Assembly: GCA_034620365.1 (NCBI GenBank)
Contig: JAQGEQ010000349.1
Location: forward strand, 1-64,000
Direction: 5' to 3'
Origin: Pegea sp. RAD2-039
Lineage: Eukaryota > Chordata > Thaliacea > Salpida > Salpidae
Length of the DNA stretch: 64,000 nucleotides
The translations under genes and the position numbers were made by a program. How positions within the stretch are numbered: position 1 is the stretch's first letter; each line of letters begins with the position of its first letter. The notes beneath the pieces are model-generated. The model was not told the DNA's origin and made no database searches. It saw nothing but the letters and a program-made list of their open reading frames with translations. Below, in pieces: positions 11,338-23,200 of the stretch.

Positions 11338-13550
11338 TGTTTACATTCAGAGTTAGATCAGTTCATTCTGATATCTTCCATCTCTTCTTATGAAGATCCA
11401 AGCATGACTTCATCTTCTCATGATTCTGATCTTCAAACTTTCTAACATCTTGTCTCAGAGTTACATCAGTTCAATCTGATATCTTCCCATCTCTTCTTAT
11501 GAAGATCCAAGCATGACTTCATCTTCTAATTATTCTGACCTTCAAACTTTCTAACAACTTGTCTCAGAGTTACATCAGTTCAATCTGATATCTTTCCATC
11601 TCTTCTTATGAAGATGCAAACATGACTTTATCTTCAAATTATTCTGATCTTCAAACTTTCTAACAACTTGTCTCAGAGTTACATCAGTTCAATCTGATAT
11701 CTTCCATCTCTTCTTATGAAGATTCAAACATGACTTCATCTTCCAATTATTCTGATCTTCAAACTCTCTAACAACTTGTCTCAGAGTTACATCAGTTCAT
11801 TCTGATATCTTCCATCTCTTCTTTTGAAGATTCAAACATGACTTCATCTTCCAATTATTCTGATCTTCAAACTTTCTAACAACTTGTCTTAGAGTTACAT
11901 CAGTTCATTCTGATATCTTCCCATCTCTTCTTATGAAGATTCAAACATGACTTCATCTTCCAATTATTCTGATCTTCAAACTCTCTAACAACTTGTCTCA
12001 GAGTTACATCAGTTCATTCTGATATCTTTCCATCTCTTCTTATGAAGATCCAAACATGACTTCATCTTCTAATTATTCTGATCTTCAATCTCTCTAACAA
12101 CTTGTCTCAGAGTTACATCAGTTCATTCTGATATCTTTCCATCTCTTCTTATGAAAATCCAAACATGACTTCATCTTCCAATTATTCTGATCTTCAAACT
12201 TTCTAACAACTTGTCTCAGAGTTACATCAGTTCATTCTGATATCTTCCATCTCTTCTTTTGAAGATTCAAACATGACTTCATCTTCCAATTATTCTGATC
12301 TTCAAACTTTCTAACAACTTGTCTTAGAGTTACATCAGTTCATTCTGATATCTTCCCATCTCTTCTTATGAAGATTCAAACATGACTTCATCTTCTAATT
12401 ATTCTGATCTTCAAACTTTCTAACAACTTGTCTCAGAGTTACATCAGTTCAATCTGATATCTTTCCATCTCTTCTTATGAAGATCCAAACATGACTTCAT
12501 CTTCTAATTATTCTGATCTTCAATCTCTCTAACAACTTGTCTCAGAGTTACATCAGTTCATTCTGATATCTTTCCATCTCTTCTTATGAAAATCCAAACA
12601 TGACTTCATCTTCCAATTATTCTGATCTTCAAACTTTCTAACAACTTGTCTCAGAGTTACATCAGTTCAATCTGATATCTTTCCATCTCTTCTTATGAAG
12701 ATCCAAACATGACTTCATCTTCAAATTATTCTGATCTTCAAACTCTCTAACAACTTGTCTCAGAGTTACATCAGTTCAATCTGATATCTTCCATCTCTTC
12801 TTATGAAGATGCAAACATGACTTCATCATCTAATTATTCTGATCTTCAAACTCTAACAACTTGTCTCAGAGTTACATCAGTTCAATCTGATATCTTCCAT
12901 CTCTTCTTATGAAGATTCAAACATGACTTCATCTTCAAATTATTCTGATCTTCAAACTTTCTAACAACTTGTCTCAGAGTTACATCAGTTCAATCTGATA
13001 TCTTTCCATCTCTTCTTATGAAGATCCAAACATGACTTCATCTTCTAATTATTCTGATCTTCAATCTCTCTAACAACTTGTCTCAGAGTTACATCAGTTC
13101 ATTCTGATATCTTTCCATCTCTTCTTATGAAAATCCAAACATGACTTCATCTTCCAATTATTCTGATCTTCAAACTTTCTAACAACTTGTCTCAGAGTTA
13201 CATCAGTTCAATCTGATATCTTCCCATCTCTTCTTATGAAGATCCAAACATGACTTCATCTACTAATTATTCTGATCTTCAAACTCTCTAACAACTTGTT
13301 TCAGAGTTACATCAGTTCATTCTGATATCTCCCATCTCTTCTTATGAAGATGCAAACATGACGTCATCTTCTAATTATTCTGATCTTCAAACTCTCTAAC
13401 AACTTGTCTCAGAGTTACATCAGTTCATTCTGATATCTTCCATCTCTTCTTATGAAGATGCAAGCATGACGTCATCTTCTAATTATTCTGATCTTCAAAC
13501 TTTCTAACATCTTGTCTCAGAGTTACATCAGTTCATTCTGATATCTTCCT
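11338..13550. repeat. ~108-bp satellite array, about 20 copies
   Basis: Each monomer holds the landmarks CAGAGTTACATCAGTTCA, CTGATATCTTCC, CATGACTTCATCTTC and TCTAACAACTTGTCT. Diagnostic variants recur about 435 bp apart (CTTTTGAAGATTC at 11821 and 12256) and ATGAAAATCC at about 440 and 540 bp spacing, indicating higher-order blocks of four or five monomers. Most monomers carry TGACTTCA, one change from TGACGTCA. The monomers at about 13359 and 13467 carry the perfect octamer. Confidence 0.97.
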
Positions 13551-14688
13551 GAAAGATCTTCTAGTGATCAGTTGATGTTGTGTCTTCACAAGTTGATATA
13601 TTTCTCTGCAAAGTTGACTTCAATGTAAACAACTCAAGCTAGCTACAGATCAATATTTCCACCTCTCAATAAATAAATCCTCAAAATCTATCCCAACATC
13701 ATCTAACTTCTGTTTAAACAATAATAAAACTTCCCAGTCATCAAACACTTGAGTATCTTCATCTCTAAAGACTTAAAATTGATTCACCACAGAAATTATT
13801 CGCTTACCAATATCTTTCTTCATTTATTTATCAAATGTTTTAGTTAAAATTTATAATTTATCTATATTATGTTTCTTTTTATATTATTTATGTTATGAAA
13901 TTTTGCATTAAAATTCTTATCATTTATTTATTATTATCAAATTATTATTTTTCTTTCTTCACTAACTTTTAAGCTAAAATAAATCTTAAATCGAATCTTT
14001 AAAATATTTTAAATAAAAATCAGAAATTAGTGAAGAAACCCGAATTAATTTAAAACTTTTGAAAATATCAAAAGTTTTTCTTAAAAAACTTAAAATAATT
14101 TAATTTGAAATTATTATATATATTTATATATATTTATATACTTATTATTAAATTATTAAAATTTTTTTATAAAAAATTTTATTCACCAAAAAATTTACTG
14201 AATTTCGAAGTGAAAAAAAAAATGTATTTCAAAAGATTTCTGACTTTTGTCAAAAATTAAAGATGACGTCACACAATAAACGAAGCTTTGATGACGTAAC
14301 ATAATATGACGTCATTAGATGAAGGTTTATACAAAATGACTTTTTCAAAATAAGTTTTAAAGAGAAAATAGTTACAACTAGATGAAAGTCATTAAAAAAA
14401 AGATTATAAAAGATGACGTCATTGAAATAAAATCTGATGACGTCATTGAAATAAAATTTCAACAAGATGACGTCATTGAAATCGTGAATTTAGTGAATTG
14501 ATGACATCATAATTGTTTATTAAATTTCGAGGTTTTCTTCTTTAAAGCATTTGTTTGGAATCTGGAAACATTTCCGCTACTAGCGCGATCATTCGCGGTC
14601 GATGATGACGTCACAGAAGTGTTTCGATGATAAGAATTGAAATTTCGATTATATCTAAAAAATCAACATTAACGTCATCACAATGACG
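13551..14688. other. AT-rich spacer, then CRE-dense DNA 3' of INTS13
   Basis: 13588-14249 is AT-rich with no visible gene. From 14250 TGACGTCA reappears densely (14263, 14307, 14414, 14437, 14467, 14605, 14683), partly as a small tandem array with the spacer TTGAAATAAAA. No convincing exon is seen. This is the downstream flank or 3' UTR of INTS13. Confidence 0.6.
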
Positions 14689-17600
14689 TCATTTCAATAC
14701 TAACCTGTAATGACGTGGATCTTGATTTGATGACGTCATCGTGGGTGTGACGTCATCACTTCGTAATTGGGGATAGAGTTTGAAATTTTTCGAATCAACT
14801 CTTGCGTGAAAGTCTTTCTCGTGATGTTTCGAGTGATTCGATAAAACCCGTTCGTTCCAAATCTGCTTCAAACTCGTTAAATCTAAAACATACGTCATCA
14901 AAACGCGATCATGACGTCATCATCAACTAACTTTTTCGCGTTTTGAAATCATCGATTTTGGGCTTTTTAGCGACTGGCGGAGGACTTTCAGGACTTTCCA
15001 TAATTTCACTGCGGATTATGCAAATTAGGTGATGATGACGTCATCAACTCACTTACTTTTGAAAAATTTTGGATTCAATTTGAGGTTTGCTGATACATTT
15101 TAAGAAACAATTTAAAATATTTAAATGACCTTGCGATAAATTTGCATATGACCGAAGCAATTTTTCTAATTCTCGCCAAAGATCTTGATAATTAAATACT
15201 TTGTTGTTACGACGATTAAATCGTTGGTTGCTATGGGTACTGAGGTGGTTGGTTGTTAGTGGAGCTTTTTCGCATTCCATTTTAAACAAGTTGAAAATGA
15301 TATTTTGACAACTTGTAATCTGCTCGCCGCTTAATATACTCTGTGACGTCATCAAAAAAAAATACTCGTGTAAAAAGCCATTTTCGTAAAATTAAAAATT
15401 ATGTTGAAGCCATTTTCGTAAAACGCCATTTTCGTAAAATGAAAAATTATGTTGAGGCTATTTTCGTAAAACGCCATTTTAGTCGCTTACCTGTGAAATC
15501 GTGGAAACAAGATTTGGGGCGATTATGAGGGCAACATTTTGTGATTTGACAAGAGGCCAGTATTTAGTGGTTTGATTCAAAATATTTTGAGCTTCTTTTA
15601 AACAATTTTCAGTTTGTGAGTTTGTTGAATCGAGAGGTAGTAAAGTGAACGGTTTCATCAATTTGTTGATAAAGTCCTAAAAGATGATGACGTCATATAA
15701 AAATCAGGTGATGATGTCATACCATTAATCGTAGATCGCTTCTAATGTTATCTTGAACATCTAAATATGAGGAAATATTTGTAAATAATTTATCGTGATA
15801 AGGATTTGGAAGCGCGTGAAGATAGATGTCATCTCCACGGCAACTGATTATATGAGTTAGACGCATCGGTGAATCGATTCTTCGCGCGTCTTCATCATCC
15901 CACTCTTCTAGCATCACACAACGACCTACAAAAATGGCTTTTTACAAAAATGGCTTTTTACAAAAATGGCTTTCTACAAAAATGGCTTTCTACAAAAATG
16001 GAATTTTACAAAAATGGCTTTCTACAAAAATGGCTTTCTACAAAAAAGGCTTTTTACAAAAATGGGTTTTTACAAAAATGGCTTTTTACAAAAATGGGTT
16101 TTTACAAAAATGGCTTTTTACAAACGCAACGAACCGTTAAGTAGAAAATTGATGAGACAAACTGACGGTCGGCTATTTACATCAACAGGACTTATCCTTG
16201 CTACTCCAGTACAATGATAAAGTTCTGAAATGACGTCATCATCAAAATCTACATCACTATAACAACCAATCACAAACCTTCAGGATTATATTTCGGCGAT
16301 CGCCATTTTAATAACATGGAGGAAGTAAGTTCAACATCGGCGGCATCCCAATTAAAAAAAGCCCGCGGAGTTCCAGGAAGTCGCTGATGTAATAATAAAA
16401 CATCATAATTCTGCGATAAACTCGAATTTTGTTCTTCCTGCAAACAAATGATGACGTCAGCGCCGCTATGATGATATTGATGACGTCACCTTCATCGGGA
16501 TTCCATTAATACTTGTAGCAGATAAATCAAAATGTTGCTGGACAAGATTAAACATCCGATTCGAGATCCCGATGCCATGACGCGTCGCTTTGACGTCATG
16601 AACTTCGACCGATAATTTTGGAGTGACGTCACACATCGCGTGTTGCTTCACGATGACGTTTGAGTCACGTGACTTGATGTGGATGAAGATCAACTCAATT
16701 TTGTCGACTATCAAACTGAAGATAAATTTGAAAATCAAAAAATCAGAAATTTCGATTTCGGTAATTACCCCGAATCGTGACTCTTCATCATGTTGATGAC
16801 GTGATCGACTAATCGACGTTTATGTGAATCGCTGTGGAATTCAAAGTTGAATGATGACGTCATCACAAACACGTGACCAACCTTTTTAGTTGAGTTATGC
16901 AAATTATTCGTCCGCCATTTTTAAATCGCTTTTTTTCTTCGAGAAGTTTTTTTTGTTCTTCTGTCGCTTCTGAAAGTGTTTCGAAAGCGGTTCGGAGACC
17001 AGAAGTGATGACGTCATCATTTGATGTGGAAGGAGGTCCGATTTCAGCGAGCATTTTCATCAACTGAAATTAAAACTGTTTCAGATAAAAGGTCCCGGAT
17101 GTCGATTCAGATAAAAGGTCCCGGATGTTGATTCAAATAAAAGGTCCCGGATGTTGATTAAAATAAAAGGTCCCGGATGTTGATTAAAATAAAAGATCCC
17201 GGATGTTGATTAAAATAAAAGATCCCGGATGTTTATTCAAATAAAAAGATCCCGGATGTAGATTCAAATAAAAGGTCCCGGATGTTGATTCGAATAAAAG
17301 GTCCCGGATGTTGATTCGAATAAAAGGTCCCGGATGTTGATTTAAATAAAAGGTCCCGGATGTTGATTCAAATAAAAGGTCCCGGATGTTGATTTAAATA
17401 AAAGGTCCCGGATGTTGATTTAAATAAAAGGTCCCGGATGTTGATTTAAATAAAAGGTCCCGGATGTTGATTTGCATAAACAGAGGTGCAAATAAAAGGT
17501 TCCTGGAAATGGATTTAAAGACCTCAAAAGGCAAAAAGGAGTTTAAAGGACTTTTTAGACCCAAAATCCAAATTAGAAGTTGAATTTGAGTTTTAAGTTT

Positions 17601-18306
17601 TAAAGACTTTTTATCAGGACCCTTAAATACCTTAAAATGACCCAAAAAGACCCCCAAATGCCACAAAAGGGGCCAAAAACCAAAAACAAAGTTGTCACAA
17701 AGGATTCAAACAAAAGAACACTAAAAGCAACAAAATGGCTTTTTTTACAAATTTGCATATTTGTAACTTACATGTGGCATATTTTGTTCTTCAATTTCCC
17801 AACTATTTAAAATTCGTGATTCAGATTCAGATGAAATAAATCGAAATAATTTTCCTTCATTGAAAATGTCCCAAACAACTCGACAATATTCACATAAAGC
17901 TTCCATACTACAAGTCCAAAGAGATTTAGTAACCGATCTCAAATGTTGGTTTTCCTGGAACAAAATGGCTTTTTTATAAAATGGGTTTTAACAGTTTAAG
18001 ATTTTCGAAAATGCCCAAAATGGGTTTTTTATAAAATGGGTTTAAAAGTTTGAGATTTTCGAAAATGCCCAAAATGGCTTTTTTATAAAATGGGCTTAAA
18101 GTTTGAGATTTTTGAAAATGCCCAAAATGGCTTTTGACAAAAAAGTTTGATTTTCTTACTAGTGACGTAGAAGGTCGATTCTTGAGGAAAAGATCTAACT
18201 CAACAGTTTGTTTCGAAGATTCCAACATCTTCGATCCATGATCTAACACAAAAACTGTTTTATGTTCAACACAATTATCTAAATTTAAATAATCTGATGA
18301 CGTCAT
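14689..18306 (-). CDS. INTS13: Integrator complex subunit 13 (Asunder)
   Basis: Twelve exons with consistent phases (high to low): 18306-18160, 17954-17772, 17063-16882, 16831-16769, 16715-16490, 16437-16278, 16224-16135, 15925-15723, 15676-15491, 15340-15057, 15008-14932, 14882-14689. They total 1995 nt, 664 residues, against about 706 in vertebrates. Family landmarks in order: HKTVFVLDH near the N-terminus, [64 protein letters not shown], a proline/lysine linker, and a C-terminal block like VSLLSLW...KHQEF. The family belongs to the nuclear Integrator complex, which processes snRNA and nascent RNAs. The start at 18306 is chosen because a splice-acceptor-like TTGTTTGCAG lies just upstream and conservation begins about 18 codons later. 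Introns 2 and 7 hold tandem arrays. Several exons encode DDVIT or MTSS from TGACGTCA. Confidence 0.96.
15928..16127. repeat. 16-bp array in INTS13 intron 7
   Basis: About twelve copies of CAAAAATGGCTTTTTA with small variations (GGGTTT, GGAATT). The same word occurs singly elsewhere in the window (17730, 21505, 24657, 34231, 44385 inverted). The array lies between INTS13 exons 7 and 8. Confidence 0.95.
17070..17480. repeat. 26-bp array in INTS13 intron 2
   Basis: About 15 copies of a 26-bp unit built around AAAGGTCCCGGATGTTGATT. The array makes up over half of a 708-nt intron in a gene whose other introns are mostly about 50-60 nt. Confidence 0.95.
17960..18140. repeat. ~60-bp repeats in INTS13 intron 1
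   Basis: Three imperfect copies of a unit containing AAAATGGCTTTTTTATAAAA and GATTTTCGAAAATGCCC. The unit includes the dispersed ATGGCTTTTT word also seen in intron 7. Confidence 0.85.
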
Positions 18307-18311
18307 GATCG

Positions 18312-18330
18312 CGTCGCCTGCAAACAAGTC
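18312..18330 (-). promoter_or_regulatory. Probable trans-splice acceptor between IFRD1 and INTS13
   Basis: Reading the minus strand, CTTGTTTGCAG ends at 18318, 11 nt before the INTS13 ATG and about 127 nt after the IFRD1 stop. It is a strong 3' splice site with no coding exon upstream to splice from. A shared transcript resolved by spliced-leader addition is the simplest reading. No spliced-leader gene is seen in the window. Confidence 0.45.
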
Positions 18331-18445
18331 GATTAAAATGTCAAAGAAAGTTTTAAGTGGATTTAAAAAACTCGATTTCCTAAAATTCATTGAAGCGGAA
18401 CAAAAAGCGCGAAAACTGCATTAAAAGTGTTGATGACGTCATCAT

Positions 18446-19771
18446 CTAAATATCAGCGACACGTTTATCGCGATGCTTGCCACGTGCTAACGATCGTTCT
18501 TTCTCATTCGCTTGATTTAGAAGATTTCTTTCGAAGCGATCGCGTTGTCGTGACGTCATGTCTTGGTTGACAACGTTACCTAGCAACACACGACCTAATC
18601 CAAAGACATCGCGTAGCAACTGATTCTCGCGGAGATGAAACGTCACTCCCGCGTTTAAAACTTCACGAATGACGTCATATTGAAGTTTCGAAGTCCACGA
18701 GTCAATTTCAAAACGCTGTCCACACCCGAGCCTCACTATCGTGGAGATGACGTCATCATCTTCAATAGTTGAGAGAATATCGCGAAAATTCGATCGCTGA
18801 TGACGTCTGTCGCGTTTGGCGCGATACTTTGCGCTATCAGTTGCAAGAGCGCGTAATTGAATGATGACGTCATCGTGATCGAGGTGAAGGGTCAAAAGTT
18901 CATCGTGATCGCTTCGTCGAGCGATTTCGTAGAAAAGTGCTAATAGTTCACCAGCGCGTATTCGAAGTGTGACGTCATTACTGTTTAGCAACTCAGGAAT
19001 ACGCGATAGTAACGTGGTTGCCAAGGACTCGATTTGTTGCCATGGTAACACAGTTAAAAGAAGCGAGAAGCACAACAACGCTACTGCATGGACACGTGTC
19101 GCTTCTAATTTCAAATTTGGGGCGCTTCCGTCCCCTTTGTGAAACGAAGCGCGAAAAATCGACTCGAATGACGTCATACATTCAAGCAAACTTGTGACGT
19201 CATCCTCAGTGACGAACGCGATGGTAGCAAGCGCGTAGCAGCAGCGGCATCGCGCTAGTGACGTCATAGAAGTGTCTTTGATTAATTTTGTGAGAAGGGG
19301 TTGAAACCGTGAATAAAGATCGATGACGTCATCATCGCTATTTTGAAATTGGAAAAGGGAGATTGAAAGTGTATCCGCGGCCTTTGCCACCTCCTCTTTC
19401 CCGCCTTTTTTCAAACTTTTCTCGATCCCATCCAATAAAGTTTCTTGATAGCGATCGATCGATGACGTCATCATCGCGACAGTAAAGTACTTTTGAATCT
19501 TCGTAAGACACATAAGACGATATTTGGAGCTTTTTTCAGTCAGACCTTCGACAAATTCAACAATTTTATCTTCAGCCGAATCTAATGATCCCAGCTCATT
19601 CTGAATTTCTTTTAATTCTGTGACGTCATCGCTGAATTTTGTGCTGAAACTTGTGACGTCACTCATCGCGTCACTCATACTGTCCATATCCACTTCAGCG
19701 GTGGTGACGTCATCTAGTTTTTTTGACGAACTCTTCTGACTTTTTCGTTTTTTTTGTTTTCTTGAAGACAT
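18446..19771 (-). CDS. IFRD1: Interferon-related developmental regulator (IFRD1/2)
   Basis: Single exon of 441 residues, close to vertebrate IFRD1/2 (about 440-450). A Lys/Ser-rich N-terminus is followed by the armadillo-like IFRD domain. Landmarks in the C-terminal half: RIRAGELLALFYEIARR, QLRALATDSAKYRAKRDRR, QRSNFRDILSTIE, and the ending GKHRDKRVADI, equivalent to the family's CRDKRADV. The family comprises transcriptional co-regulators; IFRD2 and the yeast relative also bind ribosomes. The sequence cannot separate IFRD1 from IFRD2. At least a dozen TGACGTCA octamers lie inside the ORF, read as DDVT, DDVI or MTSS at places where relatives often carry other residues. INTS13 follows on the same strand after about 130 nt. 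Confidence 0.95.
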   Translation of the reverse strand: MSSRKQKKRKSQKSSSKKLDDVTTAEVDMDSMSDAMSDVTSFSTKFSDDVTELKEIQNELGSLDSAEDKIVEFVEGLTEKSSKYRLMCLTKIQKYFTVAMMTSSIDRYQETLLDGIEKSLKKGGKEEVAKAADTLSISLFQFQNSDDDVIDLYSRFQPLLTKLIKDTSMTSLARCRCCYALATIAFVTEDDVTSLLECMTSFESIFRASFHKGDGSAPNLKLEATRVHAVALLCFSLLLTVLPWQQIESLATTLLSRIPELLNSNDVTLRIRAGELLALFYEIARRSDHDELLTLHLDHDDVIIQLRALATDSAKYRAKRDRRHQRSNFRDILSTIEDDDVISTIVRLGCGQRFEIDSWTSKLQYDVIREVLNAGVTFHLRENQLLRDVFGLGRVLLGNVVNQDMTSRQRDRFERNLLNQANEKERSLARGKHRDKRVADI

Positions 19772-19836
19772 CTCAAAATAAAATTTAAAAAAGATTTAAC
19801 ATCAAAAAAAAACCTACAAAAAGAGAAAGATATACA

Positions 19837-20238
19837 ATGACGTCATCAAGAACTACGTCATAAATTACTACGTCATAAATTACTACGTCACCAATTACTA
19901 CGTCACCAATTACTACGTCATCAATTACTACGTCACCAAGTACTACGTAATCAAGTACTACATAATCAAGTACTACGTCATCAACAACTACGTCATCAAC
20001 AACTACGTCATCAACAACTACGTCATCAACAACTACTTCATCACTAACTACGTCACCAGCGACCACATCATCACTAACTACGTCATCAACAATTATGCCA
20101 TCAACAACTACGTCACCAACAACTACGTCATCAAGTACTACGTCATCAAGTACTACGTCATCAAGTACTACGTCATCAACAACTACGTCATCAACAACTA
20201 CGTCATCAACAACTACGTCATCAACAATTACGTCATCA
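19837..20238. repeat. 15-bp array of half-CRE units
   Basis: About 27 copies of a 15-bp unit such as ACTACGTCATCAACA, with ATTACTACGTCACCA variants. The array begins with a full TGACGTCA at 19838, directly upstream (5') of IFRD1. On the minus strand it gives an open frame of repeated DVV, considered spurious. Confidence 0.95.
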
Positions 20239-23200
20239 CTTATTATAAACTTTATATGATGAATTTTATTTTATTTTTATCATATTTCAGTTTATAAAAT
20301 CAAGAATTACAAAAATAAAAAATTAAAAAAAAACTTCTGACTTAAAAATTCTTTTAATAAATAATTTTGTTAAATTAAAAAGAAGTTATAAAAAAGTTAA
20401 AAATTAATTTCTTCTTAAAGTTGATTAACATCAAAAACAGAAAATAATCTAAAAATAAATTCAGCTAAAAAAAGGTCATTTAATGTCTATAAATAACCAC
20501 ATAATCATCATATCTAAAAATTATAAAAGATCAAGATAAAGAATAAATTCAAAGATTAAACAATTCAGCTTTAAAGAACAACATATAGAAGCTGAAATAA
20601 AAACAAATGTAAAAAGGAAATAAATTACTACTGATTAGTATAGTTGACAATTTATTTAAAATAATATAATTTATAATAATATTATAAGTTTTGAATTTAT
20701 AAAATATAAATCATTTCAAAATGTTAAATTAAATTTTAAAAAATATAGAAATGAAATATTTATTATAATAAACTTGAATAAGAATGTCTGAAAAACATAA
20801 ATATCTTTTATATATAATTGAGTTGGAAATATATAAAAGGTGTAATATATGGTATTACATTTGAATAAAAAGTTACACAAAGCTTTTATCTGTATCATTT
20901 AAATAAAATTATATTTATATTTATTTATTATATTTATAACAAATAATTTATCAAGTTTATTAATTTAAATGTGAAAATGAATTTTGAATAAAAATTTAGA
21001 ATTGAAATTTAAAAATATGAAATTTAGGTTTTAACTAGAAGTCCAAAAAAAATATCAATTTTTTTTTAATTTATAAATAAACCTTTTTTTTGTATTTGTT
21101 TATATTTAGCTAGGGTGTAAATATCAACAAATAACAATTTACGAATTCTTTTAATTAAATAATATTTATTAAAAATAAAATCAACTATATAATGAAAATA
21201 GAAATTGTTTAAAAAGTTTAATAAAATTTTAAAATAAAAGTTTTTAAAATTTTTTATCTAAACTTTTCTCTAAAATCAAAAATTAAAAAGATTAATTATA
21301 AAAGACAAGAAAATCTCTTAAGTTACAAAAATATTTGAGGTTATAAAAAACAGAATTATTTTGAAAATTATATCAGGTTTGAAACAACTTGTTGAAATTA
21401 TAAAAAACAAATAAATTTTTTAAAAGCAATTAAACAAACAATTTAAAATTACAACATGTCAAAGTTGCCATATGTCATAAGATAATTTACAAACTAGAAC
21501 AAAAATGGCTTTTTTTCAAAATAAAGTTAAACAAAGGTTTAATCAATTTTTAAAATTTGAAAATAAAAAAATTGTTTATATATATTTTTAAAAACATTAA
21601 CTACTACTTTAAGTATATTTTATCGGAAGTTAATTTTTTTTAATAGATTGCTACCTATTTGTGCAATGTTCTTTCTATAAAAATTAATGATTAGTTATCA
21701 ATTATTAAGTTGTTTTTTATTTTCTACGGATATTTGCAAATAGGAAATCATAAGGCTCTTGTAGCAAACACAAAACAATATGACTAAAGAGGAATAAAAA
21801 GAAGTCCCACTTATCTCAATTTAGTAAAAAAAACAGAACAAAAATTATAATAAAATTACGAAAAACAAAAAACAATTAAAAAATGAAGCAAATGGGTTTT
21901 TAAAAGGTTATAATGAAACAATAATCTATCATTTGTCAACAAAATTACCCTATCGATTTTAAATTTAATTTTTAAATAATAAAAATAATTTGCTGTAGTG
22001 ATGGAGTCGGGAAGAATCTATTTAGCCAAGAGATTCGATTGAAGTTTTTTAATAGATTAATTTAGAATTATGAATATTGAGAATATAATGCAAATTGCAG
22101 AATATAGAAAAGTTAAACTCTAATTTTAAACGAACTCAACAAAATTCCGAAACTTAAATCAAAAATATTTACAAAAGTATTTTATTAGATGATTTTATCT
22201 AAATAAAATGGTTTGATTTTAAGTATGAATTGGGACCATTGGATTGATTTGAAACTAATCTACAACTATATAAAAAAATGGAACAACAACAATTTCATGT
22301 GTTTATATATAATTACATTTTAATCAAATTTCCCGACATTCGAATTAAACCTTTATTTGCAACTCAAGTAAAAAATTAATCTTAGCGACCCTAAAAATGC
22401 TCGTTTTAAGTATTTATCTTTTCTTAATTTGCTTGTGAAAAGTAAATATATATCAAAAGTTAAAAATAAAATTAACATTTTTTTAAAGTCCACAATTTAT
22501 TCAAAAATAGCAAAATGTTAATTAGTTGAAAACAATATTTTTTAATATTTAGTAAATAAGTTATTAGTTAATAAATTTTAAAATTCTTATTTACTCAGTT
22601 CAGTTTATTTTAAGCCAAACTCATCAAAATTCATTAATTATTGTTTTTGCTGAATAATTTTAAGATGATTAGTATTTCAAGTACAATCAAGTAATATTGA
22701 TGATTTAGCTCAGTAAAAGTGCTTATGACGATTTAAAAAAAACTTTGAGAAATATCATTGCGTAAATTATCAATGTTTGCCAACTCTTAAACTTTTACTC
22801 TCTTACCAAGAAACTGTTTTATTCTCTTATCCTGTTAGTAGGAAATCAAACTTTAAGCATTTATTATCATTTAAAAATATAGTGCGCTATATAAAATGTT
22901 CTAGTTATCAAAACTTTTAACTAAGTTTTTGAATCAACATTAAAATTATAAAATTACAGTTTGTAAAATTTATTTTAACGCTTGTTATTATTTTTCTTGT
23001 TTAATTAGTTCTTTTTAAGTCTATTGATCAACCTAAAATGAAATATTTAGTTTAATTAAATTATCGTTTTTTCACGCAAAAGGGCTAATTAGCTATGACA
23101 TAGAACTTTTAGGTTTCGCATATCTTTTGTACTTCATTATTTACTCAGCAGATTTGCCACATTCTGTATAGGCCTTATTTGAAATTTTTTATTTAATTTA

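Noticed and set aside
18993..19181. Alternative minus-strand frame within IFRD1
   Set aside because: Shadow of the IFRD1 coding sequence in another frame.
19785..20066. Minus-strand frame of repeated DVVVDDVV
   Set aside because: Produced by the 15-bp ACTACGTCATCAACA array; no other coding support.
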